Of a stretch of 64,000 nt of DNA, positions 51,426 through 61,620 are shown piece after piece. Origin of the DNA: Rhynchopus euleeides (taxonomy: Eukaryota; Euglenozoa; Diplonemea; Diplonemida; Diplonemidae); NCBI GenBank assembly GCA_963210315.1, contig OY723277.1, positions 1,674,001 through 1,738,000 of the forward strand. Reading direction: 5' to 3'. Both the position numbers and the translations under genes were made by a program. A model generated the notes under the pieces. It searched no databases, was not told where the DNA came from, and was given only the letters and a program-made list of their open reading frames with translations. The stretch's first letter is position 1; the number at the start of each line of letters is the position of its first letter.

Positions 51426-52892
51426 GGTACGGTCGGTCGTCGGCTGCGCCCAAAGGGCGTGCGGTAGCCGACGCCCTTTTGTGCTCGCCTCCTCCCTCCC
51501 ACACCTCTTTGTCCTCTTTCATGACGCGTCACCCTGCCTCCACGCTCTGACTTCTGTGACCCGCATGCCGCGTTGAGAGCAAGTCTTCCGTGTGCTGTCA
51601 CCGAGACCAGGCCACTATCTGCTCTCAGGTTGGTAGCAATGGCCTTTTACCTGATGTCAAGCCCACGTGACAAAGACTCGTGCAGCTGAGGTCCTGGCTG
51701 GTCTGTCCTGTTGTCTGGGATCCTGTTCCCCCCCGCACCCCCCCTTCCCACACATGTCTGGTGCGTCGGTCGCGGGTTTGTGGCGCATCGGTCCTTTGGC
51801 CTGCCGGGCCTCCCCCCCGCACCCCCCCTCCACACGCGAACCGGTCCCCCTTTTTCAATTGCGACCCGGTTCCCGTGTTGTGTCGCGGCCCTCCCCGCCT
51901 CGCCTCCGACAGACTCTCCCCACAGTTGACGACGTGGGCAAACGGCGCCGACATCCTCTCATCACTTACCGTATTCTCATCAGGACGGTCGGTTTCCCTG
52001 ACGCCACGACCACCAATGTGCTCCGATGCTTTTTGAAGGAGGTAGTTCATCCCCGACTCAGGCGTTTGCGGGAATGAGCTCGCCCACTTCTCCTGGAGGA
52101 GTACGCACCACCCGGTCGTGGCGCACCCGCACCCGCTGCACACCGCACATGACGAGTTGCGGTAGCAGCCGTACCCCACACAGGTTCGAGTGGTTTGCCA
52201 TGGTCCTGCTCACGACGACCTGCAGGTCACCCGTTCCTGTCGTGCACGGGCAGGCAGTGCCAGGAGGTGGTGGCCTCGTCAATCTGGCAGGGTTTGAGTT
52301 TACCGGGGCGAGGCACTCCACTCTGGGTCTGCTGTTTGTGATGTAACAAGCAGGTCTGGCGGGGTGTTCAGGGTTCGGAGTGGCCCTCCTCGTTGGCATC
52401 CGTGCAGCAGCGCTATCGCGTCCCGGAATGCCCCGTGTCACACCGGTGGGAACAGGGGCCAGCACCGCCATCTCGAGGAGGACCCGGGCCGTTCTTTGGA
52501 TTCTTCACAGTCGCAGCCTCCGGCTTGTCGTTGTCCGTCAGCGTAGCGCCCACCCAGCCTGCAGAGATCTTGCACCGTCTTCAACAGCAACTTTTGACCC
52601 GACAATTTTTGGGGCATTTTTTCACCAAAAAAAAATCACTCTGCGCGCCAAGTCGAAGACTTGTTTGGGGACTTTTGGTGTCCCCAATTTTTCAATTTTC
52701 GAAAAATAAGCTCACTTTGCTAAACTGGACCCAACTCCCCACACTCTTTTTTAAGCGAAAAACAGCAAATTTCGGCCGATTTTTTCTCATTTTTTCTCAT
52801 TTTTTTTTCACCGACTTTTCCATACCCCCAACAGGGTGTATTGGTTCACTGTGACGTCCCCGTGAAGCAGCCCTACCCCAAGGATGTCATTT
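51426..52892. other. Stretch without a supportable gene
   Basis: C-rich with many overlapping ORFs (for example a 184-aa minus-strand frame at 51625-52179) lacking domains. The last 250 bp are T-rich. Confidence 0.35.
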
Positions 52893-52976
52893 AATATTAT
52901 GGAACGAAAAAAATCTGGAACGCCAACCCACCAGCGTTCCATAATATTTACGTTCCAAAATATTTACGTATACGGT
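52893..52976 (-). mobile_element. MITE with ACCGTATACG terminus, copy 3 (partial)
   Basis: Matches the right-hand ~85 bp of 22907-23237, including GCCAACCCACCAGCG and the terminal CGTATACGGT. The left part is missing. Confidence 0.8.
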
Positions 52977-53168
52977 ATATACGCTATGCTGACACGCCGG
53001 TACACGGCGTGCAGGAGGAGGACACTTGTGCTAACGACTGAGGCAAAACACACTCTTCACTCTGGACCCACTGTGCCACAACCACCCCACCCCACCCTCC
53101 TCCACCCACACCAACCCTGGCCGCAGCATACCACTCACTTTCCCTCCCACCCTCCACTTATCGCAACC

Positions 53169-53906
53169 ATGGCGCGCCGTGTGCACTTCCTGGGGATGCT
53201 GGCATCGATTGTGGCGGTGTGCCTGCTGTCCTTCTGCCTGATGTCTGGCACGGGTGTGTTTGTCCTGAAGGAGTCTTTCTACAAGAGGGTGGAGACGCAC
53301 GGCGCGAAGTACGGGTTCGACAGGAGCTACGGGATTGGGCTGCTGAAGGACTCTGAGGGGCACGGGTGGATGAATGAGGAAACCCTGCTGTCGATCGACG
53401 GCTGCACCGACCACGCCATCAAGGGGGAGAACGCAGGCTGGTTCGCCCTCGCAGGAACCGCCCTCGCTGCGCTGTGCGTTGTGGTGCACCCTGTGGGTGT
53501 GTTCTACGACAAGTGCATGCTCCGCTTCGTGCTGTCGCTCCTCTGTGGCTTCTCCTCGGTCTGCTGCGGCCTGTCCTTCTGGTTCCTGCTGTCGATTTAC
53601 CAGGACCCCATGCCGTGCACCCGTGGTATCGATGACTTCAACAACTCGACAGATGTTGACAACGTGGCGCTGAGCAATGTTTTCGACAGGAGCATCGTGT
53701 TTCCTCTCCTGATCGTGGCGGGCGGGCTGTGTGCCGTCAGCGGTCTTGTGATGCTCATCAGCGTGCTCTGCTGCTTCAAGGTGTGCCCGGCAAACGATGG
53801 GTACAACGCAAGCGTCGAGAAGGACATCGAGCTGAAGGAGATCTCGCAGATCAACGAGGAGTCCCACACCCAGGAGGGTGTGAACGAGCAGAACCCTCAG
53901 GTCTGA
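53169..53906 (+). CDS. Divergent four-transmembrane protein (245 aa)
   Basis: Remote member of the 4TM family: Tyr-Gly-Ile-Gly-Leu-x-x-Asp61-x-x-Gly64-x-x-Trp67, then Cys79, and after segment 3 Leu-Ser-Ile-Tyr-Gln-Asp-x-x-x-Cys. Membrane segments at about 6-30, 89-112, 119-145 and 178-205, the last followed by a Cys-rich juxtamembrane stretch and a Glu/Asn/Gln-rich cytosolic-type tail. Loop 2 is longer than in copies 1-4. The ATG follows a C-rich leader with an AG acceptor candidate (GCCGCAG near 53125). It is about 19 kb from the tandem cluster on the same strand. Confidence 0.8.
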   Translation: MARRVHFLGMLASIVAVCLLSFCLMSGTGVFVLKESFYKRVETHGAKYGFDRSYGIGLLKDSEGHGWMNEETLLSIDGCTDHAIKGENAGWFALAGTALAALCVVVHPVGVFYDKCMLRFVLSLLCGFSSVCCGLSFWFLLSIYQDPMPCTRGIDDFNNSTDVDNVALSNVFDRSIVFPLLIVAGGLCAVSGLVMLISVLCCFKVCPANDGYNASVEKDIELKEISQINEESHTQEGVNEQNPQV

Positions 53907-55874
53907 GGTGTGGGGGTGAATGCGAATCTTGGCGGGGGGGGCGGAGGGGTGAATACGAGTCTTGGCGGAAAAAGTCTCACCTTCTCACGATTGCCTCCGA
54001 AGGTGCGCAGATGGCGCTCGCTCTTCAGTTCAGAGTGAAACTCTGCAAAGCTGTGCGGCTGCGCTGCTGCTCTCCCTGTTTTCAATATTATCCACTTTTG
54101 TTTTTTTGTGTGTGACACTATGTCTGCATGCAGTTGGGTTACATTTCTTGTCGATGGGTTCAGAATCATTCCTCGCTTCTTACGATCAACAACGGCAAAA
54201 AAAAAGTGAAGCCACGAAGTAACGAAGCGACGAAGGGAATCTCACAACTGAAACTTTCGGATCAGCACCTTCATGCCACTTCACAGGGCTTTTACGTGGC
54301 CTTGGGACAACAAGTGTGCGACCAATGCAAAATACATCGGACCTGTTTTTGTCAGTTGGAAGGGGTGCTTCTGCCTGAGAGTGCAAGGGAGTCCGATTCC
54401 GGGTCCACATAGGTCTCGACCCTCCTGAACTTTGTTTGCCCATTTGCGTGATCCGGACATTTTGTTTGTTCCACTATCTGGGTGGGGTGTGTGTTGCAGC
54501 CTTCTGGGCTGCTGCGCCGCCACCACCTCACGCCATTCTCATCCACGTCATCTGCCCCAGTTTTCTTTGGCTCTCTTTCCATCAAAGGTGATATGGTTGA
54601 TTTTCCAGTTACTCTGCGTGCGTCATTTACACAACCCCCCCATCCCCGTCCTCATTTTTATCTGCGAATTCTGTGCCCCGGGAGTGGATGTTGGTTGCAT
54701 CCACTGCGACCCCCATGGCCTTCCTGGTATCGGAATGGGAATGAGAAGAACATCCGGCTGGGCAAGGAATGGATAAGGTGGCTCGCACGGCATCCCTCCA
54801 ACGCTGCGGCTGTCAATCGAAGAGGTTTTGGTTTTGTCGGCAAAAGGCAGCTGCGAGATGCAGCGGACTGGCCTTAGGTGACCTTAGGTGCAAAATCATA
54901 TCAACAAGCAAATGGCAAGAGGGGGTGCGTTCTGGGTGTTCCTACCCCATGCCTGGGTCATCGGCCAACTTCATTGCAGCAATTTCTCAAGCCCTTCAAG
55001 TCTTTCTGCATTGTCACTACTCTTCTGTGGCAAACTACACTAAATTCCCTTCAGACGAGGGGGTTTGTGGGTGTGCAAGCGCCACACATTCGCAACGCCA
55101 TTTAGCCAAGTAGGTGGTAGTGCGGATCATTCCCGACACTCTGTGGGACGCGCCTGTCTGTGGGAGGGGTGCCCGGTGTGTGCAATTGCCGAGCTGGACG
55201 GCATATCAGCCATTTGCGTGCCACAACCGGCGAAGCCACTGCTCACCCACACTCCTCCGCCCCCTCTCTCCATCCCTTTATCTCCGATAGCCCCACCGAG
55301 TGCGTTCTGTGATTAGTTCCTGACGTAGTGACATGCCTATTGCTTTCAAGTGTCCAAGCGACATCTCTCCCTCCCCTCCCCTCTCTCTGGTTCTCCCTTT
55401 TGAACGATTTTGAACAACTTCAGCCAATATTTGTGCGCACAGCAGCGAATAACCAAGTCTTCTCGGCTATCTGCCACCCTGCAGTGAAGGGGTGGGGTTG
55501 CTCTGCTGCCGAAGGCCAAACAGCGCCAGGCTTCTCCTCCCCCCCTTGAGATCCGTGCAGTCCGTCAAGCTCTTCACGCCTCCCTTGCCGGGGGGGGAGG
55601 AGAGGGGAGGGCGTGCCCAGCGGCACCCTGCCAAGAAAGAGAGACTCGGAGAGAGGGGCAGAGACGGGCCATCAAAAGAACGGAAAGAATGAAACACACC
55701 TTCCACCCCCACCCCCCGCCCCCACTTCCATCATCGTCTTTTCCCGATGCAGCGCTAAAGGGGGAGGGGCCTCCACCCTCCCTCCGCGCGCCCCACACAC
55801 ACGCTTCTACAAGCCGCACCAAACCCACCCCCCACCACCACCACCACCACCACCCACCCCAGGTGCTGGAGCCG
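53907..55874. other. Intergenic stretch
   Basis: No gene supported. The frame of the next gene is open upstream to 55689 through Pro/His-rich low complexity (CCACCA repeats at 55825-55855), followed by CCCAG, a splice-acceptor candidate. Confidence 0.4.
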
Positions 55875-56759
55875 ATGATCTCACTCCAGCGAGTCATAAC
55901 GCTGGACCTGAAAGTGCACCTCCTCGGCCTCTGCAGCGCTGTTGCTTCCGTGGTGCTGATCGGGGGTGCCCTGCACTCTGGCAGCTCCGCCTTCACCCTG
56001 CGCGCCCACTTCCGGGATGTCTTTGCACACCGGGGCGGCTGGCGGGGCCTTGACCAGAACTACGCCATGGGCCTGGCGCATGACTCCCGCGGCAACGCGT
56101 GGGGGGGCTCGGGCCACCTCATGGAGGTGGAGGGGTGCGCGCAGCACAGCTTCAGGGGCAGGGTCGGGATGGTGGTGGGCGGCAGCGCGGCGGGGCTGGC
56201 TGCCGCCGCAGCCGCCCTCCACACCGCCGCGCTGTGCGGCAAGACACACCGGAAGCTCCGCCTCGCCGCAGCGGCAACCACAGCCATGTATGGCCTGTGC
56301 TGCCTAGTCGAGGCCTGGCTCCTCCTCTCACTCTACCAGGACTCCCTCCCCTGCAGCCGCAAAGCCCACAACGGCATTGGAGGTGCCATGGCGGTGACCG
56401 TGGCGCTCAGCCTGCGGGGCTCCTTCAGGCTGGGGGCTGCCTTCCCTGTGGCGGTGTTGTGTGTTGTGCTGTCGGGGAGTTCTCTGCTGGCGGTGGCTGT
56501 GAGGGTGTGGGGGGGGCAGCGGTCGGGCGAGGTGTACCTGCATGAGGAGGTTGACTGTGCGGGCATCGAGACCCGGGTTGTGGCTGTGGGCTCTGCGGAT
56601 GCCGAGGGGCAGCAGAAGCACCAGCAGGACAGGCGGGAGGTGGTGCCGCAAGTCGGGACACCCGGCGGCGTCCAGGCCCAGCCGCAGCAGTGCAGCAGGC
56701 GTGGGTCTGCTGCCCGCGATGCAACAGTGTGCCCAGACGGCGCACCTCCCACTGCCTGA
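55875..56759 (+). CDS. Divergent four-transmembrane protein (294 aa)
   Basis: The fourth sequence type of the 4TM family: Ala-Met-Gly-Leu-x-x-Asp70-x-x-Gly73-x-x-Trp76, then Cys88, and Leu-Ser-Leu-Tyr-Gln-Asp-x-x-x-Cys after segment 3. Segments at about 12-32, 98-121, 128-150 and 180-208. The hydrophilic C-terminal tail (about 85 residues) is Gln/Arg/Pro-rich. The start at 55875 is chosen because the upstream open frame is low complexity and segment 1 begins close behind this Met. It is the nearest neighbour of the 245-aa gene and shares its Tyr-Gln-Asp variant of the second motif, so these two form a subgroup. Confidence 0.8.
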   Translation: MISLQRVITLDLKVHLLGLCSAVASVVLIGGALHSGSSAFTLRAHFRDVFAHRGGWRGLDQNYAMGLAHDSRGNAWGGSGHLMEVEGCAQHSFRGRVGMVVGGSAAGLAAAAAALHTAALCGKTHRKLRLAAAATTAMYGLCCLVEAWLLLSLYQDSLPCSRKAHNGIGGAMAVTVALSLRGSFRLGAAFPVAVLCVVLSGSSLLAVAVRVWGGQRSGEVYLHEEVDCAGIETRVVAVGSADAEGQQKHQQDRREVVPQVGTPGGVQAQPQQCSRRGSAARDATVCPDGAPPTA

Positions 56760-56783
56760 TGCAGCGGGTGAGTGGGGGGGGGG

Positions 56784-57191
56784 CAGGGCTGTCATAAACG
56801 TGGGACCCCCCCCGCGTTGAGCGTTTAAAACGTTGACGTTTAAACGCGTTTTAAACGTCTCAACGTTTAGCTCAACGTGGCCTTCACTTGTGGTTTATGT
56901 GCCTCTGCATCAGATGTGAGTGAATCTCTAGGAGAGCAAGGTGCTGCTTCACACGGACCCCCGTGAACTCGTGATTGCAGAACAATCACCGCACGCGGGG
57001 GTTTGTGGGGTCTTCCCGGACAATCACGACAGATGTCCACACACCCTCGAATATTGCAGTCTTACTCCTAGTGGTTCTGTGTGTTGATCATCAGACAGTT
57101 GATGTGAAAGTGAAGGGTCTGGGGGGGGTCCCACGTTTAACGTTTAAAACGTTGAACGTTGAAAACGTTTACAACGTTTAGCGCAGCCCTG
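56784..57191. mobile_element. hAT-like MITE with AACGTT words (CAGGGCTG ends)
   Basis: Ends CAGGGCTGTCATAAACG and CGTTTAGCGCAGCCCTG; subterminal arrays of AACGTTTAAACGTT-like words and GTGGGACCCCCCC at both sides. Eight Gs flank each end, compatible with an 8-bp duplication but not informative in a homopolymer. The centre (56880-57130) has no gene. Confidence 0.7.
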
Positions 57192-57544
57192 GGGGGGGGG
57201 GGGGTGGGAGCAACAGGAGGAGACGGAGGCGGAGGAGGGTGTTACAGCTTCTGTGGGTTTCGAGGAGGGGTGGTGGTGGTGGTGGGGAGGGCGGTTTAGT
57301 ATCCCCTTCATTGTTTTAGGGATCTGCTCTCCTTTCGGTGTGTGTGTGTGTGTGGGGGGGGGGGGGGGTGTGGATTTTGAGTCGTCGGCACGGTGGCTTT
57401 CACAGGTGGGGCTTGCTGTGGTCTCCGCATCACCCCTCGTCATGAGGCGAGAGGGTTTGTGGGGTGTGTGTGTGTGTGGGTGTGTCAGCGTTGATATATT
57501 GCAGCAGAGCTGCGCATTTCGTATATATAGCGTGAAGGAGGGGG

Positions 57545-58995
57545 GAGGGGGGCAGGGGTGTAAATAAGGCCGACTCCCGACTCCCGACTCGCGCCGGATT
57601 TTTTGGGATTGGGAGGGTTGCCTTGCTTCCCTTAGGGAATGTGCGGTATTAGGCACCCCATGGCCAAAATGACCCCACTGCGATCCGCACAGACTCCAAA
57701 TATTCAAAAGAAAGGGTTTTTGGAACACCCGAGGAGGGGGGGTCCCGATGGGTGGGTGGGGGTGTGGGGGTCCCGCTGGGTGGGACATGGTGTGTGCCTC
57801 CCAGTCATCTTCTTCATTACCGGTCTCTGAACTGGGGTGAGTTCATTGCCAAACCACTGCTGTGAATACGGCGCCCCTTTCCCGCCCCTTTTGCCAGATC
57901 CTGGCAGCTCCCAAGAAGAGTTGTGTTCCGCCCCCATCAGGTGGTTGAGCATACCGCAGCGCACACGTGCACAACCACACACACTCCACACAGATGCGTC
58001 ACACATGGGAGTCTTCGGTCGGACATAAGACACAAAACATCAATATCAAAAACGCGTCTCGTGGGAGATGGGGGTAACTCAGCCACCGCTTTTCCGTTGC
58101 ATTAGGCACCGTTCAGTGCAAAAGCTGACGTACGGAGGGGCGAAGGCAGGGAGCAAAACACCACTCGTTGGCCTGATGAAGGGTGGTGTTTGTTCCGTTC
58201 GCCCCCCTTCCAACCTTGCAAGAAAACTGTTGTTGCAAGTGGTAGAAAAACAAATACGCACAGGGAAGTCGTCTTCTCTAGTCCTCCCTTGACTCCCTAG
58301 TCGCACCGAAGGTGCTTAAACAAGTTTACTGAATGTGACGCAACTGTTGCGACACACAACATGCCTCAGGTAGAGGCAGTAGTGTTTGACTCACAGCCAA
58401 CATAGCTCTCAGTGGGGCCGTGGATGGTGTGGATGCATCCATGCATGCATCCACGGCATCCAGGGATGCCCGAAAATGTCAAAAAATGGATTTTTGATTT
58501 GGCATACAGGCATTCATCCACTGCAGGCAGGCCTGCATGCAGGGCTTCGGAGCTCCAGGCTGTGTGTGGATGCATCCACAAAATTTGTGGATGCATGCGC
58601 TGCATGCACGGGAAATACTGAGAGCTATGCAGCCAAATACTGCTGCCGTGAGTGAGGTGCTCGCAGCGTGTGGGGCGCTGCGGGCGAAGTGGGGGGTTGG
58701 CTGGGACAGCCAACATGGCGCTGTGCGTCGCGTGCTTCTTCGCGGACCACCTCGCACGCGGGAAGACCCCGCAAGCGCCGAGTCAGTCCGCCCTGACCGA
58801 ATGGTGGGCGACTGCTGGAGGGTCCATGGGACTCTCCACGGCAGAGGTGGCCGTACTACAGGATGCGTGCAGGATTGAGTAGGGTTTGAGACCGCCCGTC
58901 CCCCCCAGCCCCCCACCCCAGGTACCTTAGGTGACTGTAAATAACCGACTCCCGACTCCTGACCCCCAAACCTTATTTACAGCCCTGGAGGGGGG
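57545..58995. mobile_element. hAT-like element with 8-bp duplication GAGGGGGG
   Basis: Termini CAGGGGTGTAAATAAGG (57553) and CCTTATTTACAGCCCTG (ending 58987), each followed by GACTCCCGACTC-type words. Flanks GAGGGGGG at 57545-57552 and 58988-58995 are identical 8-mers, as expected for hAT. The interior contains the TGGATGCATCCA satellite, the dispersed GCGGATCG motif (57662-57690) and no transposase domain. A 76-aa ORF at 58652-58882 has no recognised domain. Confidence 0.8.
58425..58605. repeat. TGGATGCATCCA palindromic repeat
   Basis: Several TGGATGCATCCA and GCATGCAT words on both strands inside the 57.5-59.0 kb hAT-like element. Confidence 0.8.
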
Positions 58996-60072
58996 GGGGG
59001 GCAGAACTGAAAGCGACACACAGGACTGTTCACTGTGCGGAAATATTGCTGCGATATTGTATTGCAAGTGCGTCACTCCGGTGTCAACCTACTGCCACCC
59101 TGCCCCGACTGTGCAATCCGCTTCTGTGGACCACTGCCGTGATGGCCTCTTTCCCAAGAGGTCGGGCATCTCTGTCTCGTTTATCGGCTCGTGCTGTCCG
59201 TTACAGTTCCGGGATGGAGCAAATCGCCCTGTCCCCAACTGTACCCGCCCCACTACCTTCCAGCGTGGCGGTCATGCTGTTGTTACTAAGTTCGTACACC
59301 CGTCCCTCTCGTCGTGCTGTTTTTTTTTTTGCGACTTTCAGGTCGAACGTGTGTTGCGATCTGTCCGAGACCCTTCCCCTCTACCTCAGGCACAACCGCC
59401 TGGAGCTAGGCAACCCGAGCTCCGACCCCCCCGCCCCTTTGCTCATCTGCCAATTGTTTTCCTAGTTACGAGCGACAAATGTTGGTGTTCTTCGAACGCA
59501 GAACACCCCCCCACCCCCCTCTCCCCCCCAGTGCAGGGCCCAGTCAGTGGGGCGCTTGTTTACCTAGGTCGCGAAAACACTGCGGGCACCCGAACCCACC
59601 AACACCACCCCCTGCCTTCTTTATCGTTGCTATTGTATTTCCACACCCCACCTATCCAGTGGGAGACACCGTCTGCCGCGATCCGTTCAGTTGAGGCTGC
59701 TAGTCTGATGGTTCAGAATCGATCTCCTTCTTCCGATGAGAGCGAGATGCCAAGTAATGCAACTCTTCTTCTTCAGACCGACTTTTTTCCCGTGAAGATG
59801 CACGACGTGGCTATCCGTGGAAAATTCACGAATAGGAAGGCTGTTGTGGGCTCGTCCCCTCCCCGATCCTCACCCCCCAGCAACTTACCATTTGTTTCGT
59901 GTGGCGTGCTGCATCAGTGGTGCCTCCGAAGCTTCGTGGTCGCTCTGCATGGTTTGAGGGAGAATGTCCAGCTGCTGGGCTTGTTGTGGCATCAGGGTCC
60001 AATGCCCTGCAGGGGTGATGTCCATTCCGCGCCACCGCACCACACACAGGATATATCAACAGATACGCAACA
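58996..60072. other. Upstream region of the cathepsin-like gene
   Basis: A 391-codon frame crosses this stretch from the hAT terminus into the cathepsin gene but shows no domain and mixed composition, so I treat it as non-coding. No repeat recognised. Confidence 0.4.
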
Positions 60073-60451
60073 ATGCGGTGTGCAGCCCTTCTTGTGTGCG
60101 CGCTGATGGCGGCGCAGGCGCACGGGTACAGCGAGGAGTACGTGCGCGCGAACTCGAAGCTGCTGTGGCGCAGCTTCAAGAACGACTACGGGCGCCAGTA
60201 CACCAGCCTGGCTGAGGAGGAGCGCCGCTACGGGATCTTCACCGGCAACATGCTGAAGGCTGCGCGCTTCGAGGCGGAGCAGACGCGTGGGGCCAAGTTC
60301 GGCGCCAACGTGTTCGCCGACCTGACCGAGGAGGAGTTCAAGGCGTACCACAACCTGAACGTGACGGAGAAGAAGAGCCCCCCGTCCATGTTCACGGCTG
60401 AGCAGCTGAAGAACGTGCAGGCGTCTGTGGACTGGCGCTCCAAGGGTGCCG

Positions 60452-60879
60452 GTATGTTCTGCGTTGATGGTTGTTTTGTTTGATGGTTCGGCGTGCCACG
60501 CCCTGCCTGATGAAGTCACATGTGCCATTTGCTGGAACTTGGCGTCGATCCTACCCACGCCAGACTGAGGCAAATAGTGGGGGTCTGTGTTCCAGAACAA
60601 AGTGATTCGCAGTATTGGAAACCGTTGTCGGTATTGGTGTACTATCACATTTTGCCATCTTCATGATACAACGGGTCCAAAAAGGATTGCCGGTTTTCTT
60701 TTGTTTTGTTTGCGCTTCTGGTCACCTGCACCTTGGGGCAGGGGTAGGTGAGCAAAACATTGCTCTCACTGCAGCATTTTTAGATCTGGGCTCTTCCCAT
60801 GATCACGATGTGTTTGCCACAAGATAGTTTTTGTTGTTTTGTTTTCAATCGCTCCACCAACCACCACTCTTTTTTCTAG
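60452..60879 (+). other. Spliceosomal intron of the cathepsin-like gene
   Basis: Begins GTATGT after GGTGCCG and ends TTTTTTCTAG before TGACGCAC. Joining restores the conserved Lys-Gly-Ala-Val-Thr segment of papain-family enzymes. Phase 1, 428 nt. It is the only conventional intron I can demonstrate here. Confidence 0.9.
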
Positions 60880-60912
60880 TGACGCACGTGAAGAACCAGG
60901 CGCAGTGCGGTT

Positions 60913-60930
60913 CCTGCTGGGCGTTCAGCA
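60913..60930 (+). repeat. 18-bp target duplication, left copy
   Basis: CCTGCTGGGCGTTCAGCA, the codons for Cys-Trp-Ala-Phe-Ser of the protease. Exactly repeated at 62068-62085. Confidence 0.9.
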
Positions 60931-61008
60931 GGGGGACAAGTGACTCACCGCCTCCACGCGGTGTTCCCCGGGCAACGGATAACCTTGTGGTTTCCGGCTA
61001 AAGGTGAG
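60931..61008 (+). ncRNA. HDV-like self-cleaving ribozyme of element A
   Basis: P1 is 60931-60937 with 60963-60969 (7 bp, one G-U). P3 is ACCGC/GCGGT (60947-60951 with 60958-60962) around loop CTCCAC. GGGCAAC at 60970-60976 matches the canonical J1.1/4 segment and offers GG for P1.1 with the loop CC. P4 is 60977-60984 with 60989-60995. J4/2 contains GGCTAA. P2 is weak (CTC 60944-60946 with GAG 61006-61008). Cleavage would fall between 60930 and 60931, the insertion junction. Confidence 0.75.
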
Positions 61009-61029
61009 CGACGAAGGAAGTAAGTAGGG

Positions 61030-61620
61030 GTTGGCGGCAGTTGGCCGCGACGTGCGACCTACGCGATGGGCGTACGGGGTGTCGGGGCGTGGCGTGCCTC
61101 CCCTGTCGGGAGGCTGTGGACGGAGGTATCGGGCGGCAGTTGGCCGCGACGTGCGACTTACGTGTTGGGCGTAGGGGCGTACGGGGTGACGGTGCGTGGC
61201 GTACCTCCCTCGTTGGGAGGTTCTGAACGGAGGGGCGGCAGTTGGCCGCGACGTACGACCTGCGCGTTGGGCGTAGGGGCGTACGTACAGGTGGCTCCCC
61301 TGGTCGGGGGGCAGGATGCAGGTCGGGCGGCAGTTGGCCGCGACGTGCGACCTGCGCGCCAGGCGTAGGGGCGTACGGGGTGACGGTGCGTGGCGTGTCT
61401 CCCTTGTCGGGAGGCTCTTGACGGAGGTATCGGGCGGCAGGTGGTCGCGACGTGCGACTTACGCGTCGGGCGTAGGGGCGTACGGGGTGTCGGTGCGTGG
61501 CGTACCTCCCTCGTTGGGAGGTCGTGAACGGAGGGGCGGCAGTTGGCCGCGGCGTGCGACCTGCGTGCATGGCGTAGGGGCGGACGCACAGACGGTGTCG
61601 AAGGCGCGTCTCCTTTGCAG
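61030..61620 (+). repeat. Six ~100-bp tandem repeats in element A
   Basis: Units start near 61030, 61133, 61236, 61328, 61437 and 61540. Each contains GGCGGCAGTTGGCCGCGACG, then GGGCGTA..GGGGTGTCGG.GCGTGGCGT and a CTCCCT.GT.GGGAGG hairpin. Spacing varies from 90 to 113 bp. Frames are open on both strands only because of composition. Confidence 0.9.

Larger units (their letters stand above)
60073..60930 (+). pseudogene. Cathepsin L-like cysteine protease, cut by retroelements
   Basis: Papain-family (C1A) preproenzyme. Exon 1 (60073-60451) encodes a signal peptide (about 1-18), an I29 inhibitor propeptide with an ERFNIN-like helix and Phe-Gly-Ala-Asn-Val-Phe-Ala-Asp (about 28-90), and the mature start Val-Asp-Trp-Arg-Ser-Lys-Gly. 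Exon 2 (from 60880) continues Ala-Val-Thr-His-Val-Lys-Asn-Gln with Gln135-Cys-Gly-Ser-Cys139-Trp-Ala-Phe-Ser; Cys139 is the catalytic nucleophile. Coding sequence is lost right after this Ser because element A starts at 60931. The catalytic His/Asn half should lie beyond the window after element B. It would act in lysosome-like compartments if intact. As seen, it is a disrupted allele or locus. Confidence 0.9.

Noticed and set aside
53169..53906. Amastin or claudin assignment for 4TM proteins
   Set aside because: Topology is similar, but the diagnostic loop signatures of those families are not visible.
58931..60106. 391-aa plus-strand ORF before the protease gene
   Set aside because: It starts in a hAT terminus, overlaps the protease start in another frame, and has no domain or repeat; the protease signal peptide and propeptide are convincing instead.
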